Positions 21,340 to 34,449 are shown, counted from the first letter of the stretch. The stretch: DNA of 64,000 nt from Bactericera cockerelli (GCA_024516035.1 CM044955.1:47320969-47384968); one strand, 5' to 3'. Numbers and translations: made by a program. The notes: a model not told the origin generated them from the letters alone.

Positions 21340-24300
21340 TGCTTATAACATTGGAAAAGACCCTATGTGTGTACAACGAAGAATTTGTCTCGGGCAGTGC
21401 CTTTAAGTAAAATTAGAGTAATTTTTCTGAACTTTTTTTTATTCAACCGGCTATATCTCAAAAATGACACCTACAAATCCGCTTAAATTGCCACATTATG
21501 TGTCTCAGTATGTGTTAAGTACAATAAAAAAGACCCTATATGTGTACACTGTACATTTTGCCTTGGGCAGTGCCGATAACATTTCGAATCTAAAAACACT
21601 AAATATTGTAGGTAGGAATTCAACAAGAAATATCTCAAAAATGACACCTACAACTTTGTTGAAATTACCATATTAGATGGCTTGGTATGTGTCTAGTACA
21701 TTCAAAAAGACCCTATGTGTGTACAACGAAGAGTTTGTCTCGGGCAGTGCCTTTATGTATAATTAGAATATTTTTTTTGAACTTTTTATATTCAAACGGC
21801 TATATCACGAAAATGACACCTACAACTTTGTTGAAATTAGCATATGATATACCAAGGTATATGCTTATAACATTATAAAAGACCCTATGTGTGTACAACA
21901 AAGATTTTGTCTTGGGCAGTGCCTTTAAGTATAATTAGAGTATTTTTTCTAAACTTTTTTCTATTCAACCGGCTATATCTCAAAAATGACGCCTACAACT
22001 TTGTTGAAATTAGCATATAATATACCTAGGTATATGCTTATAACATTGGAAAAGACCCTATGTGTGTACAACGAAGAATTTGTCTCGGGCAGTGCCTTTA
22101 AGTAAAATTAGAGTAATTTTTCTGAACTTTTTTTTATTCAACCGGCTATATCTCAAAAATGACACCTACAAATCTGCTTAAATTGCCACATTATGTGTCT
22201 CAGTATGTGTTAAGTACAATAAAAAAGACCCTATATGTGTACACTGGACATTTTGCCTTGGGCAGTGCCGATAACATTTCGAATCTAAAAACACTAAATA
22301 TTGTAGGTAGGAATTCAACAAGTAATATCTCAAAAATGACACCTACAACTTTGTTGAAATTACCATATTAGATGGCTTGGTATGTGTCTAGTACATTCAA
22401 AAAGACCCTATGTGTGTACAACGAAGAGTTTGTCTCGGGCAGTGCCTTTATGTATAATTAGAATATTTTTTTTGAACTTTTTATATTCAAACGGCTATAT
22501 CACGAAAATGACACCTACAACTTTGTTGAAATTAGCATATGATATACCTAGGTATATGCTTATAACATTATAAAAGACCCTATGTGTGTACAACGAAGAG
22601 TTTGTCTCGGGCAGTGCCTTTAAGTATAATTAGAGTATTTTTTCTAAACTTTTTTCTATTCAACCGGCATATCTCAAAAATGACGCCTACAACTTTGTTG
22701 AAATTAGCATATAATATACCTAGGTATATGCTTATAACATTGGAAAAGACCCTATGTGTGTACAACGAAGAATTTTTCTCGGGCAGTGCCTTTAAGTAAA
22801 ATTAGAGTAATTTTTCTGAACTTTTTTTTATTCAACCGGCTATATCTCAAAAATGACACCTACAAATCTGCTTAAATTGCCACATTATGTGTCTCAGTAT
22901 GTGTTAAGTACAATAAAAAAGACCCTATATGTGTACACTGGACATTTTGCCTTGGGCAGTGCCGATAACATTTCGAATCTAAAAACACTAAATATTGTAG
23001 GTAGGAATTCAACAAGTAATATCTCAAAAATGACACCTACAACTTTGTTGAAATTACCATATTAGATGGCTTGGTATGTGTCTAGTACATTCAAAAAGAC
23101 CCTATGTGTGTACAACGAAGAGTTTGTCTCGGGCAGTGCCTTTATGTATAATTAAAATATTTTTTTTGAACTTTTTATATTCAAACGGCTATATCACGAA
23201 AATGACACCTACAACTTTGTTGAATATAGCATATGATATACCTAGGTATATGCTTATAACATTAAAAAAGACCCTATGTGTGTACAACAAAGAGTTTGTC
23301 TTGGGCAGTGCCTTTAAGTATAATTAGAGTATTTTTTCTAAACTTTTTTCTATTCAACCGGCTATATCTCAAAAATGACGCCTACAACTTTGTTGAAATT
23401 AGCATATAATATACCTAGGTATATGCTTATAACATTGGAAAAGACCCTATGTGTGTACAACGAAGAATTTGTCTCGGGCAGTGCCTTTAAGTAAAATTAG
23501 AGTAATTTTTCTGAACTTTTTTTTATTCAACCGGCTATATCTCAAAAATGACACCTACAAATCTGCTTAAATTGCCACATTATGTGTCTCAGTATGTGTT
23601 AAGTACAATAAAAAAGACCCTATATGTGTACACTGGACATTTTGCCTTGGGCAGTGCCGATAACATTTCGAATCTAAAAACACTAAATATTGTAGGTAGG
23701 AATTCAACAAGTAATATCTCAAAAATGACACCTACAACTTTGTTGAAATTACCATATTAGATGGCTTGGTATGTGGTCTAGTACATTCAAAAAGACCCTA
23801 TGTGTGTACAACGAAGAGTTTGTCTCGGGCAGTGCCTTTATGTATAATTAGAATAATTTTTTTGAACTTTTTATATTCAAACGGCTATATCACGAAAATG
23901 ACACCTACAACTTTGTTGAAATTAGCATATGATATACCTAGGTATATGCTTATAACATTAAAAAAGACCCTATGTGTGTACAACGAAGAGTTTGTCTCGG
24001 GCAGTGCCTTTATGTATAATTAGAATAATTTTTTTGAACTTTTTATATTCAAACGGCTATATCACGAAAATGACACCTACAACTTTGTTGAAATTAGCAT
24101 ATGATATACCTAGGTATATGCTTATAACATTAAAAAAGACCCTATGTGTGTACAACGAAGAGTTTGTCTCGGGCAGTGCCTTTAAGTATAATTAGAGTAT
24201 TTTTTCTTAACTTTTTTCTATTCAACCGGCTATATCTCAAAAATGACGCCTACAACTTTGCTGAAATTGCCACAATAAGTGTCCCAGAATGTGTTAAGTA

Positions 24301-24400
24301 CAATAAAAAAGACCCTATGTGTGTACAACGAATAGTTTGCCTCGGGCATGGCCGATATAAATTTGAAACTAAAAACCCTAAATATTGTAAGTAGGAAGTG
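21340..24400 (+). repeat. Satellite array, block 3
   Basis: The same four-monomer unit continues after the retrotransposon: corresponding points at 21685, 22380, 23074 and 23769. From ~23800 to 24200 type A-like monomers repeat at 172 bp without the full order. The last monomers to ~24400 are diverged, marking the right edge. Confidence 0.93.
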
Positions 24401-24606
24401 AAACAAAAAAACCCTAAAAAAATCTTGTAGGTAGAAACGTTGTAGGTGGATTCATACAGGTAAAACCGATTAGTTCGGGTGCCACAAAAACTAATAAACC
24501 TTGTAATATAAGTCGGCGGCTCAAAATTGTATGAGTTCTCTTTCTGTTCAAGCAATATGAGAACGTAGCCCCACTCTTACGCTACCTACTTAGATCATGT
24601 GTCCCT

Positions 24607-24706
24607 NNNNNNNNNNNNNNNNNNNNNNNNNNNNNNNNNNNNNNNNNNNNNNNNNNNNNNNNNNNNNNNNNNNNNNNNNNNNNNNNNNNNNNNNNNNNNN
24701 NNNNNN
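24607..24706. other. Assembly gap of 100 N
   Basis: Exactly 100 unknown bases, the usual placeholder for a gap of unknown size, ~200 bp beyond the satellite edge. Confidence 0.99.
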
Positions 24707-25260
24707 CCTTATTGTAAATAAAACTTGATTGAATTTGTTTAGTAATAATTTAGGTAAATGAACTGATCTTATCATAGATGGTTGTCCATTATTTCGTAAA
24801 TCAGTGTTTTTTACCATTGATTTAGGTAAATCGATTGTTGTTAATTCTTGCCATAAATGTTTGTCTAGGAGTTACCAATATCAATGTTGCAGTGTTGATT
24901 TAGGTAAATCAATGGTCAACTATTGAATATTTCTACAATCAAAAGTAGTTCCTATAGGGATGACTTGAGTAGTGATTCTTAAGTAATTGATTTCGGTAAG
25001 AATGGGCAATGAAAAAAATCTATTGCCATATATCTCAAATAACCTTAGGTTGTAAGTTTTTTACCTCGAACTTTTTTTTTTTAAATTGATTCAGTATCCA
25101 CCTAGTCGATTTGTACATTGTTCGTGGATTCTTTTATTTTTCAAGAAATTTAACCTGATAAAACAGCTCTAAAAGGTGTTCAATAATGATTGAATTGTTC
25201 AGTAGAAAAACGATGGTTTTGTTGTTCCGGGTATGTGTAAGAGCTCAAAATGGGAGAATT
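24707..25260. other. Gap-flanking sequence with iterated TTTAGGTAAAT
   Basis: TTTAGGTAAAT occurs repeatedly between 24745 and 24910. The first ~30 bp after the gap resemble part of the composite repeat at 60565-61222 (AACTTGATTGAATTTGTT). No gene recognised. Confidence 0.4.
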
Positions 25261-25262
25261 CA

Positions 25263-25408
25263 CCGACCTCAGTAGCTTTGATCGATAAGGCAGCGGACTT
25301 GTATCCTGGCGGTGGTTCAAGTCACGGTTTCAGCGTAGATTTAGTAAAGCGAGTTAGAGTAGTTGTGATATCGCGAAAGTGATTAACACAATATGATAAC
25401 TAAAACTA
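25263..25408 (+). mobile_element. tRNA-derived SINE, family A
   Basis: Head GACCTCAGTAGCT, box B GGTTCAAGTC, tail TTTAGTAAAGCGAGTT, then GTGATATC and an end ATATGATAACT. Near full length. Confidence 0.8.
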
Positions 25409-25529
25409 AAAACTAAAGTAATGGGAGAATTCTTTTGTTAAAGCCTTAAAAATTGTTGATCCGGCTCTTTTCATCTCGAATACAATGGGCAAATCGAAGG
25501 TACATCATCATATTATTATTTCATTAGTA

Positions 25530-25612
25530 TAAGTATAAGTAGTGCTTTATTTAGACTGTCAGCGCAAGAGAGGTAGTCCCATTATGCCAATAGTTTAACA
25601 AAGCACCTCTTT
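25530..25612 (+). repeat. Fragment related to a SINE E tail
   Basis: AGTGCTTTATTTAGACTGTC, then TAGTCCCATTATGCC. A close relative lies at 29215-29280, and the wording follows the tail of SINE family E. Confidence 0.45.
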
Positions 25613-25771
25613 ATTTATTTGAGTTTTTTTTTTCTTTTTTCTTATCTCAGAGGAAAGTCGTCATGAAAGCAAAGCCATAATCCATGAGGAGAGGATATCA
25701 TAATTATGTGTCGTTCCTATGAGATGAGATGACATATAAAAATATTCTACCACTTACAATTTAAAAACTAC

Positions 25772-25940
25772 GACCTCCGTGGCTCAGTGGTTAAGAGCAT
25801 TGGTTACTGACCCGGAGGTTACGGGTTCGAATCCCGGACGGAGCGGAAATTTCTGACCGAAATTTTCCGTTTGCGGAATGGCATGGATGTGAAGGTAAAG
25901 TACCCTGAAGTAATGCGAAAGCGGTTCCGGGGCACACTTA
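25772..25940 (+). mobile_element. tRNA-derived SINE, family B
   Basis: The tRNA-like head pairs CTCCGT with ACGGAG at its ends, has a D-arm GGCTCAGTGGTTAAGAGC and box B GGTTCGAATCC. The body runs GGAATGGCATGGATGTGAAG and ends GGTTCCGGGGCAC. Copies occur on the minus strand inside 45575-46232 and on the plus strand inside 60568-61222. Confidence 0.8.
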
Positions 25941-26095
25941 CTTTTTTTCATATATGTAAAAAAAACTAGGGTTCTAACTACGAGACAGCTCGTTTTAAGT
26001 TAAAAGACAAAACCGTCTATGTCTCGTGTGTCCAATTTTTTATAACTCTTTTTAATTTATGTAAAAAAAGAGAAAAAAACTATTTTTTTCTGATC

Positions 26096-26325
26096 TTAAT
26101 ATATAAATGTCAAAGTCACTGACTGATCATCACTGTTTCTCCGAACTGGTAAGTCCTAGGAAGCTGAAATTTGGTAGGTAGCTTTGTCTTATAGTCTAGA
26201 TGTGCAATAAGACGGGATTTTTCGAAATTCCCACTACAACACCTGCCATTGGCGAAAAAGGACTTTTTGCTTTCACGGCCATGCCTCGGCCCGCAAAGCG
26301 GGCCACAGTCCGCTAGTAGTATTAT
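26096..26325 (+). repeat. Dispersed repeat R2
   Basis: Plus-strand copy of the family at 4583-4836, starting ATATATAAATGTCAAAGTCA and ending in the GC-rich CGGGCCACAGTCCGC. Confidence 0.65.
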
Positions 26326-26329
26326 GAAA

Positions 26330-29300
26330 TAAAGTTACTTGATACGCTCATCTTACTTTTTGACTGGGAGGGGCGGAGTGAAACTCTACTGCGCTCCTTA
26401 TTAATCATATTTTATTGCTACAGCTCATTATTGTCAATCTATAAAGACAGATTTATTAAGTTTTGTATTTTTATTAACACTCTTACCAGTTCAGGTCACA
26501 CCATAAATCTATAAAGTGTCAGATTTGTGTTGAAAATTTCAAATATTTGAGGAAAGCATGAATTAATTTATAGCAACTTACTCATCTTTGCTATGTGTAA
26601 ACAGACCATTAAAAAATATCATGCTATATGCTCCACAACATTTAGGCAGAAGCCTTTTCGGTGTTATCAATGTTTGAATTTCCTACAAAGCTTGGAGGTA
26701 GCTTTTTAACTAGAATTGAAACATGTTTACCAACATATAGAAAGTTTTGTATTTGAATGGAGTCTAATTGTAAGTATCTCACTTGATAAATTTTAAACAT
26801 TTAAAATTAGGTAGTACTCATTTCTAATCAATTTATAGTTAGTGCCGTGTAACAAATATATTAATAATTATACCTCGTAGTTATTCAATGTAATTGAAAA
26901 GGTATTCTCATTTCTTGTATTTTAATCATAGTGCCTAATTTTTCTCATAACATAATTTTAATTATGAAATTTGAATACCTTTTTTGACATTTTTCTATGT
27001 ATTTTTGATATTGAAAAGTTGTGCTCAAATCTAACGCCCTATTTCCAACACACACATCCAACCAGTGTTTGTGAGACCTCGGGACAGGTAGATTATAATT
27101 ATATTAAGCTCCTTTATTTAACACCCTTGATTATTGACAGTCAACTATTTATTCCAAAACTGCTCTATGGATTAAATAATGCTTCAGTTTCCAGAATCAT
27201 GTGTATGGAATATTTCCTTTAAAATTAAATATTTAATAAAGTTACGATAAGTATCTAGGACGTAGTTACTATAGTTTCTTTGATTATTCTCTGATGGACC
27301 CGTGATTCAAATCAGAATTTATTTAATTTAAATACAATACAAACTTGTGAAACACAAAGGACTTACAAAACGTCCATTAATTGTGTCCCAAGTGTCCACC
27401 ATCAGAATCTTGGGATAATAATTTTATTGTCTGATACAAGACCAAGTTTCATGCTTAACAATTCATTGTAGTGATGCTAAAGTTTGTATCATTAGTTCTT
27501 TACTGATGAAAAAATAAATTGTTTATCGATTCAATTTGATATCTTCTTTTTTGAGAAAAAAAAAAATTGTGATGCTTACTATATAATATATATGTACCAA
27601 TTGTACCATTGTTGTAAAATCGTAATATTTGCATTTTCCTCATTTGTTAATTATTTTTCAGATGTCACATATGATATTTAATTTTTTCCTCTGAAAAGAA
27701 TATATTTTCCAAAAAGTAAGTTAAAATATAGAAAAACAGTAAATCGGTAAATAAATAAAATTTCAAGAAGTATAAAGTATTTACCACAGACTGGTATCGA
27801 ACCAAATTCGGTTCAAATCAAAAAGTTATTTTCACTTGGCAACCATGTTTTTGTAACGCTTCAATTTTTATAGCTTCATGCTACATTTGAAAACCTCCTT
27901 GCTGGAAACAGCTGAGGGCCTTGCCCTTTGGGGCAAATCCCAATGAAGCAAACGTAAATAAACAATATTTTTTCATGCTTCTCAAAATTTGTAAAGATGA
28001 CCGCGAAAGGTAGAATTCGTGATAGCTTTTGTTTATTTTTTCCTACATGCAGTACATGCTTTTGTTGTTTGGTTAGAAACTAGGAAAAGGATAAAAATGT
28101 AATCTTCATATTCTGTAAGTATTCTAAAAACAAAGTTTTAGATTGCAAATGAAAAAATCCAACCCAACCCAGTCTAGGTGAGATTAATACAATAAAATTC
28201 TCTGTTTATCCTACTAGGATGAGACTAAAGAGTCCCTTTACTCTCCAAGTAGAATTGTTGGGATTAGGAAGGGCATTCAGTGGGTAAATATGTGCTACAA
28301 CCAACCAACCATGAAATTGAACAATGCCAACAACAAGGAGAAAGTAATGTGTCATAAATGTATTTTGAATATTCCAGCTTGCAATCTCATTTATCCTACT
28401 GGTGATATAGCTGGTGCATGTATTGCTAAGGTCCAAGAAGCTTCTATTAAGAGGTTGGTGGGTACATGAATATAGAATTCAGTTTTCAAAACCCAAACCA
28501 TTATTTAGCTGTGTTATGTCAGACTGGTATTCAGGTCATTATTGACCCGTATTTAAATAAGCAGGAAAACTAATGTTTCAAAAGATTTTTTAAGACATTT
28601 TTCTATTACCAATAGCAAGACACTCTGTTATTGTATTTGGAGACAAAACAATGAAATACCACTGAGCTTTCTTCCCAATAAAAACATGAGATGGATTGTC
28701 AGCATGTCTCTATGATGTAGTTAAATGTGTTTTTTTTTTTTTTCAGATTGTAGCTACTACCAAAAAAGTGATCAGAACCCATAAACTAAAAAAAGCTGGA
28801 AAATCATCATATTAAGGCCAATACTCAGATGGTCTCTCATCTAAGTTCTGCTATTTATGCTCATTAAAGCTATATATTAAAGAACTATAAAAACTCAAAG
28901 AAGAAAAATTGTTAACTGCAGTTGTTGTGGTGTCACACCAGTTTATTTCTCATTATTGTTTGTATTTTGTAACTGTTTACAGCTAGCTAAGGAATGGTAT
29001 TTTTGGAGAGACTCTCTTACTTATGGTTTTGAAAGCTTCATTATTTTGTGGTCACTAGTACAGTCCACTCTAAATAATTCCAACTCTTTATAAATAAAAA
29101 GTTTTTTTATGTCCTTCCAACTTGGAAATATCAAGAGTTAACTGTACTTAAAGCAGGGGCTGAACAAAGTCTCACCAAGGTCCAAGTTATTGGGAAACTA
29201 CTTAATAGTATAGTATAGTATAGTAGTGCTTTATTTAGACTGTCGGCTCGAGACAGGAAGTCCCATTACGCTAACAGTTTAATATGTCAAGAAACTCGAA

Positions 29301-29370
29301 AACCCTTTTACCTCTATGTCTTTGGGGCTATGTTTTAGAAATAGAGAAAAAATATACCCACAGTACCCCA
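26330..29370. other. AT-rich intergenic stretch, no supported gene
   Basis: No long ORF or convincing exon set. A degenerate SINE tail is at 28190-28320 (GTTGGGATTAGGAAGGGCAT). A small repeat (GAGACTAAAGAGTCCCTTTA) at 28217-28250 recurs at 34060-34100. A strong acceptor at 28746 is discussed among the rejected items. A SINE E-tail-like fragment lies at 29215-29280. Confidence 0.4.
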
Positions 29371-29375
29371 TTAAG

Positions 29376-29716
29376 GTTGATTCACACACACCTGTGACAT
29401 GACAGTGTCACGTCTATGACGTGATCCCTCCGGCGAGGAAAATTAGATTCTTGTAGGAATTTGAAGGGCCCTATTCCTACTCGCCCGGCAGGTGACCATG
29501 ACAGTGCAAATAGTGCTTGTACTGTGATCTGGCACATTAATAACGGACAATATTTTTCACGGCCGGCGATTTTGATTTTACCAGTGTTTTCATGCAAGTG
29601 CACTGCCACTGCATGGTTGGAGCACTGACCAGTGTGAATAGCAATCACTGCGTTCACAGCCGGATAGTCACATTCTGGTTATGGAACTGCCATGTCACAG
29701 GTGTGTGTGAATCAAC
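29376..29716. mobile_element. 341-bp MITE with perfect 26-bp terminal inverted repeats
   Basis: The first 26 bases (starting GTTGATTCACACACACC) are the exact reverse complement of the last 26. The interior is GC-richer than the surroundings and has no credible ORF. Flanks share TTAAG with a 2-nt offset, so the target duplication is uncertain and the superfamily is open. Confidence 0.85.
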
Positions 29717-29739
29717 TTTTAAGGTTGCTTTTAAATCTT

Positions 29740-30210
29740 AACTCGCAAGTACTTGCACCAAAAAATATCATTCTCAGCTCTAACTCAATCATGTTTGGAT
29801 CATTCCTTACAGAGGGTATCAAATTTTACAACAGCCTCCCTATTGATCTAAAATCCCTCCACCCTGAAATTCTTTAAAAGAAAAACTTTTTGATCTTATG
29901 TTGTATTCTTTTTCTGAGATTTCAGTGTGACCTGGCTACCATACAGTCTTATCACTATACCTCACCACTGTTTTTTTATTTATTTAAATGTATGTATCAT
30001 TCTCATCAATTAGTCAACATTTTCCTCTGTCTTTCTACCTTGTCATCCTTCTGCTATATCTCAATTCTTAGCATTTTTCTCCTCTTTTTATTATTTGTTT
30101 TTAAAATAAGTAAATATAAATATCTAAGTTAGTTTCAAGACTAGAATAAGAAATTGTGTACATGGTAATGTAATTAAACAATAAAAATAAAAATATTATT
30201 ATTATAAAAA
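29740..30210 (+). pseudogene. 3' end of a non-LTR retrotransposon
   Basis: The frame ending at 29877 reads EGIKFYNSLPIDLKSLHPEI, the type of sequence found near the C-terminus of CR1/Jockey-like reverse transcriptases; the frame then breaks. An A/T-rich 3' region ends in AAT/ATT repeats near 30200. Most of the element is missing, and the MITE at 29376-29716 lies directly upstream. Confidence 0.45.
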
Positions 30211-30214
30211 GTTG

Positions 30215-31770
30215 GCATTAAAGTACAGCACTCACATTATCAACCTTTATTTTTGTTTTTTCTTTTTGTTGGTCTTCTTAATTATTTTGTTATAAATTGT
30301 TGAGTTATTTGTTTTGTTAAAAAAATTAAGTATGAATAAATAAAGACAGAAATAAAGGATTTTTTACATTAAAAAAGTAAATGTAAAAAATGTTTTCTTT
30401 TTCAAACATTAAGCTTAGAGTAAGTTCAGAAAGAGGTTGAAATTAATCAAACATTTAGTTTGACTAGGACGTAAATCCAGTCTGGATAAATTGTTTTCTT
30501 TATTAAGTCAAAATCAAAGATTTATTTTAAGTCTCTATTTCACATCAAAATCAAGTCTGTATTATGATAGTAAATTTCTTATTGATAAAAAGCATTATCA
30601 TATTTTAGTGTCTTTTAATTTTATTAACTTCATATGATTAGGTAAATTGTTTATTTTGTTGCACAAATCTTATTGATCTTGTGGTAGGACATTATTGTTA
30701 TTTTCTTTTTTTACTTATTTATTTTGTCATTTGTTTGTTTTTTCTTAATTTTATACTGTTACCATTGTACTCTGTCCTAATAAAGCATAATAAAAAAAAA
30801 GTCATCACATCTGATTTAGACAAATCTTTGTATGTATACACGTATATTAGTGTTTTACATAGGCCATTTGTAATTATTTTTAAATAAATTATGATTTAAC
30901 TTTCTAATATTAGAAATTGGAAGTATTGTGTTAGCCCCCCCCCCCCCTCAGCCATAATCCTGGCTATGCCCATGAGCTGTGTTATTGTGTGGTCACTAAT
31001 ATACCTTTAATTATTAGGATTAGGGCTCATGATTTTAATCAAGTACTCAGGTCCTTGAGTATCAAACAAAAAATTACTCAATTAGAGAAAATCAGAAAAT
31101 TACTCAATTAGTGAAAATTACTTGATTATTTGAGCATTCAAGGCCGGTGGTGGTAAGGTTCAATAGAGGTATAGTTGCCATGGATACAAAAGAAACTTTT
31201 AAATTTTTCAACCCTTCACAAAGAAAATGTAAAGCCAGTATCAGTGGAATACACCAGTTCTTGAACTGTCATTGAAGTGTGTTATGGTTGTTTTTGTTGT
31301 TGAAAACAGTTATTTTTCTTGAAGAATAAATTTAATATAATTATCTTGAAAGCTGTTGGGAAGTTTTTCAAAGTAGGATAAATTATCAAATTTTATTTGC
31401 TTCAATTTCAGTAGGTACATATAATGATATTAAAATAATGAATAATTCTTGAGATATGAGTGAGAATTCAAGAATAGGACCTACTTTTACCCCCTTTCAA
31501 TGTCATGTCAGGACTGTAGTATGTTTACTAGCTCACCCCTTTCCTAAACAAGTACCAGAAGTAATTGGCTCTGTCACCTATCACGCACTTACAACTTATT
31601 CCTGTACTGGCCTACAACCTAATGCCTGTTGAAAGTTAAATAACTAAGCAAATATAACAGTATTGAGCTCTCATGAAATGAAAGTTATTTATTTTAAACA
31701 AAAATTTCTTCTTTCTCTTTATGAACTGGGAGGGATCCTAACATGGAGGTTGCATTATTATTATACAATG
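30215..31770. other. AT-rich stretch without recognised gene
   Basis: It holds one hairpin core of repeat R3 (30897-30931) and a poly-C run next to it. A duplicated AAATTACTCAATTAG word sits at ~31068-31130, and a very degenerate 5S-like piece near 31230. Confidence 0.35.
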
Positions 31771-31774
31771 CTTT

Positions 31775-31945
31775 GTTAGGTGTAAATGGACATTATGTAC
31801 ATACAAATAAATATTTTAACAATTAAAAAAAATGGAAACAATATATATAAATATACAATAGAAAATATATAAAAACAAGTCCTAACTAAGGGGCGGGGTT
31901 ATTACCTATGGCAAACTCTTCCACCCAACCCTTTTGTCTCTCTGC
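31775..31945 (-). repeat. Dispersed repeat R1
   Basis: Reverse-orientation copy of the segment at 1005-1180, containing AGGGGCGGGGTTATTACC and the AT-rich flank. Confidence 0.55.
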
Positions 31946-32224
31946 ATTGAGACAATCTTCAGCGGAGATACCATCCAGCTGTAGCTGTTGTGGTGCCTGT
32001 TATATTTTTTAGTCACTCACATATGGTTTTTATGAATCTTGATTTCTTTGCACCATGGGCCATTGCACAAAGAGGCACTAATTCTACTAATAAAATTTGG
32101 AGATAAATTACAATGGCTGAGAATCCACATCAAAATAATGTAGATTTTTCTAAAATGTATCCCTGCAAAATGTAGATTTTTCTATATAATTATATATACC
32201 TTCAGGAACATTTTTTAGACTGTA

Positions 32225-32468
32225 TTAATTACAAGCGGGCTGTCGCCCCCGCTTTGCGGGCCGAGGCATGGCCATGAAAGCAAAAAATCCTTTTTCGCCA
32301 ATGGCAGGTGTTGTAGTGGGAGTTTCGAAAAATCCCGTCTTATTGCACATCTAGACTATAAGACAAAGCTACCTACCAAATTTCAGATTCCTAGGACTTA
32401 CGGTTTGGGCTGTAGAGCGATGATCAGTCAGTGAGTGGTCAGTGACTTTGACATTTATATATTAAGAT
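32225..32468 (-). repeat. Dispersed repeat R2
   Basis: Minus-orientation copy, nearly full length, ending GACATTTATATATTAAGAT as at 4836. Confidence 0.65.
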
Positions 32469-32604
32469 TAACAAGGATATTATTGATCAGATTGCCCTTT
32501 AATGCACAAGGTTTGGCAATTGATTTAAATAGTAAGGTGTTGTACACAAAAGGTGAAGTGACTGAAAATTTTCTTTTTGCAAATTTGAAGCACAGTGTAC
32601 TCAT

Positions 32605-32820
32605 GATGTACTATCAGTCTGGCTGGGGGATGTTAAACAGGGAGAAGACTAGTATCTTGCTTGAGGACTATAAGCAGAGAACTGACTAGCCAACCCTTTC
32701 AAGCCAGGCTAGCTTGCAGTTCCTACCTATAGGTTTTTGTAAAGAAAAAGTCCAAGTCTACAAGATGGTTGATCAGATCACACATAGAATTATGTGGTTA
32801 AGAACTAGCAAACTTTGAAA
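32605..32820 (+). repeat. Dispersed repeat R4
   Basis: Shares GAGGACTATAAGCAGAGAAC, then GCTAGCTTGCAGTT and ATATGTGGTT with 39179-39445, 42190-42372 and (minus) 55172-55412. No coding capacity. Class unknown. Confidence 0.6.
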
Positions 32821-32847
32821 TGATACCATCATTCCCCCCTTCATCTG

Positions 32848-32935
32848 TATCAAAGCGGGCCGAAGTGCCAGCATCACGAAGTCTTCACCTCGCTGGACGT
32901 TGCTTAACTTTGGTGATCCTACGAGTACTGGTACT
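32848..32935 (-). mobile_element. 5S-derived SINE, head only
   Basis: Minus strand: the 5S-like GTTAAGCAACGTCCAGCGAG head with GAAGACTTCGTGATGCTGG, truncated before the body. Confidence 0.65.
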
Positions 32936-33599
32936 GGTGTATTTTGTCTTCTTTTAATGATTTTTTTTCTCAAAATTTCCCGCTTTAGAATATTCTTCTC
33001 TGTATTACTCCTGGAAAAAAAAAAATATAAGCAATAAGCATTACATTTCTTTCTCGCCAAAATGCATTCAACCTTCCTGTTACGCAATGCGCTAAACACT
33101 TTACACGATTAACGAGTTAAAAACAATACTTTCTATTCATAAAATATACTTTTTAGGTAATGAATAGTGGGCAGTAAAGCTTTACATTTCGCTAGCCTTC
33201 TTTACTCTACACGTATAAATAAAAATATTCATAGAACAATTCATTAATGTGTAGATAGCTATGGTTTAGGTTGGGAGAAGGCAACTTGAGGTGGGAATCA
33301 AGCCGAGATTGACCAAATCTTTTTTATCTAATAGCCAAAATAATACATACCTACTAAAAGTAATACAATTCAAAATTTTACTATCTGAGTGGCTGTGGCT
33401 CATGACCTGCACCATGAAAACAGGAGAAAACATATTTTTAAGAAAGCAACAATTATCATCTTTGGAAGATTTAAGTAGAGACAGCTGTTATTTTATGTTA
33501 TTATTTTTATGTCACAAGATGTAGTGGGTAACATCGACATTACGAGAACTATTGCTAATATCTCCAACCAACCGTCATATTTATTCCAAGCAATCAATC

Positions 33600-33762
33600 T
33601 CGTAATGCCGCCACTGATTGTTGTGGACTTGTCCTCACGAGACTATTAAATTTATAGTCTCTAGGGTGGACAGAGTAGGTACAGGGCCGAAAATGTTTCT
33701 AACCCGAGTCACCTGGAGTGCAAGCCGAGCATGCTATTTTGGCCAAGGTGACTATTTAGGAA
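33600..33762 (-). repeat. Degenerate SINE, family C
   Basis: TAATGCCGCCACTG at one end and GCCAAGGTGACTA at the other match family C copies at 58300-58572, with an altered middle. Confidence 0.4.
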
Positions 33763-34449
33763 GCAATTATATTGCTGAGTCTTTCAATTTGTATGGAAGA
33801 TCGACATATGTACGAAACAGTTGATTGTTAGAGGTCTCGTGACCAACCCCTCGACAAAACCAACCCTATTATTTTGTTATGATAACTTTATCTCAAAGAT
33901 AAGAGCACTCCGCTTAACATGTGGTAGGACCCGGGTTTGATCCCCAGAATCTACAAAAAAAATTGTATTCATAATAACTAGGTACTTTTTTGCATAAGAG
34001 ACCATCCGATCCACTCGTCAACAGCACATAAATTAAATACAATACTCGATTTATTCTGCAAGAATGAGACTGAAGAGTCCCTTTACTCTCACAGTCTAAA
34101 GGGAAGTATTGTGTCTCTTCTCGTCCATCAGTCGGGAGGCATACCTACTATGGAGTGGTCAGGCTACAACATAGACCTCAAACGTATGCAGTCAGGAGCT
34201 ACTCTTCTCACTCTTTATAGCAATGAAATAAAAAAAAAATACGCTGGGGAAACTTTCAAAGCAACCTGTAGCGTGCGGCCACTCAAGCCAGAATGCAACT
34301 GATCTAATCAGTGATGGAGAAAGGCTTGCGATTTTGAGAAAACAATAGGTAGTAATCATAAAATCAATCACGGAGCAAGGTCGCACGCCGCAGGTTGCTT
34401 TGGAAGTTGCCTCAGTGTAAATGCTTTTTAATAATCTTAACATTGAAGG

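Noticed and set aside
11188..24195. Recurring 60-100-codon ORFs (CLVHSKRPYVCTTKS type) across the satellite
   Set aside because: They repeat with the satellite period, differ in start and stop with each small indel, and show no codon-level conservation; they are by-products of the repeat.
11037..24400. Possible CENP-B box in the satellite
   Set aside because: The nearest match to TTCGNNNNANNCGGG (reverse strand near ACAACGAAGAG) fails at the CGGG part.
25772..25845. Functional tRNA genes among the tRNA-like heads
   Set aside because: The heads recur with identical non-tRNA bodies in many places; they are SINE promoters.
28746..28814. Possible terminal exon after a long T-tract acceptor, reading IVATTKKVIRTHKLKKAGKS to a stop
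   Set aside because: The acceptor is strong and the basic C-terminus plausible, but the only candidate upstream exon (ending ~28450) has an incompatible phase and I recognise no family. RNA-seq would decide.
34111..34302. Short ORF near a degenerate repeat
   Set aside because: No family features, no splice context, and overlapping ORFs on both strands.
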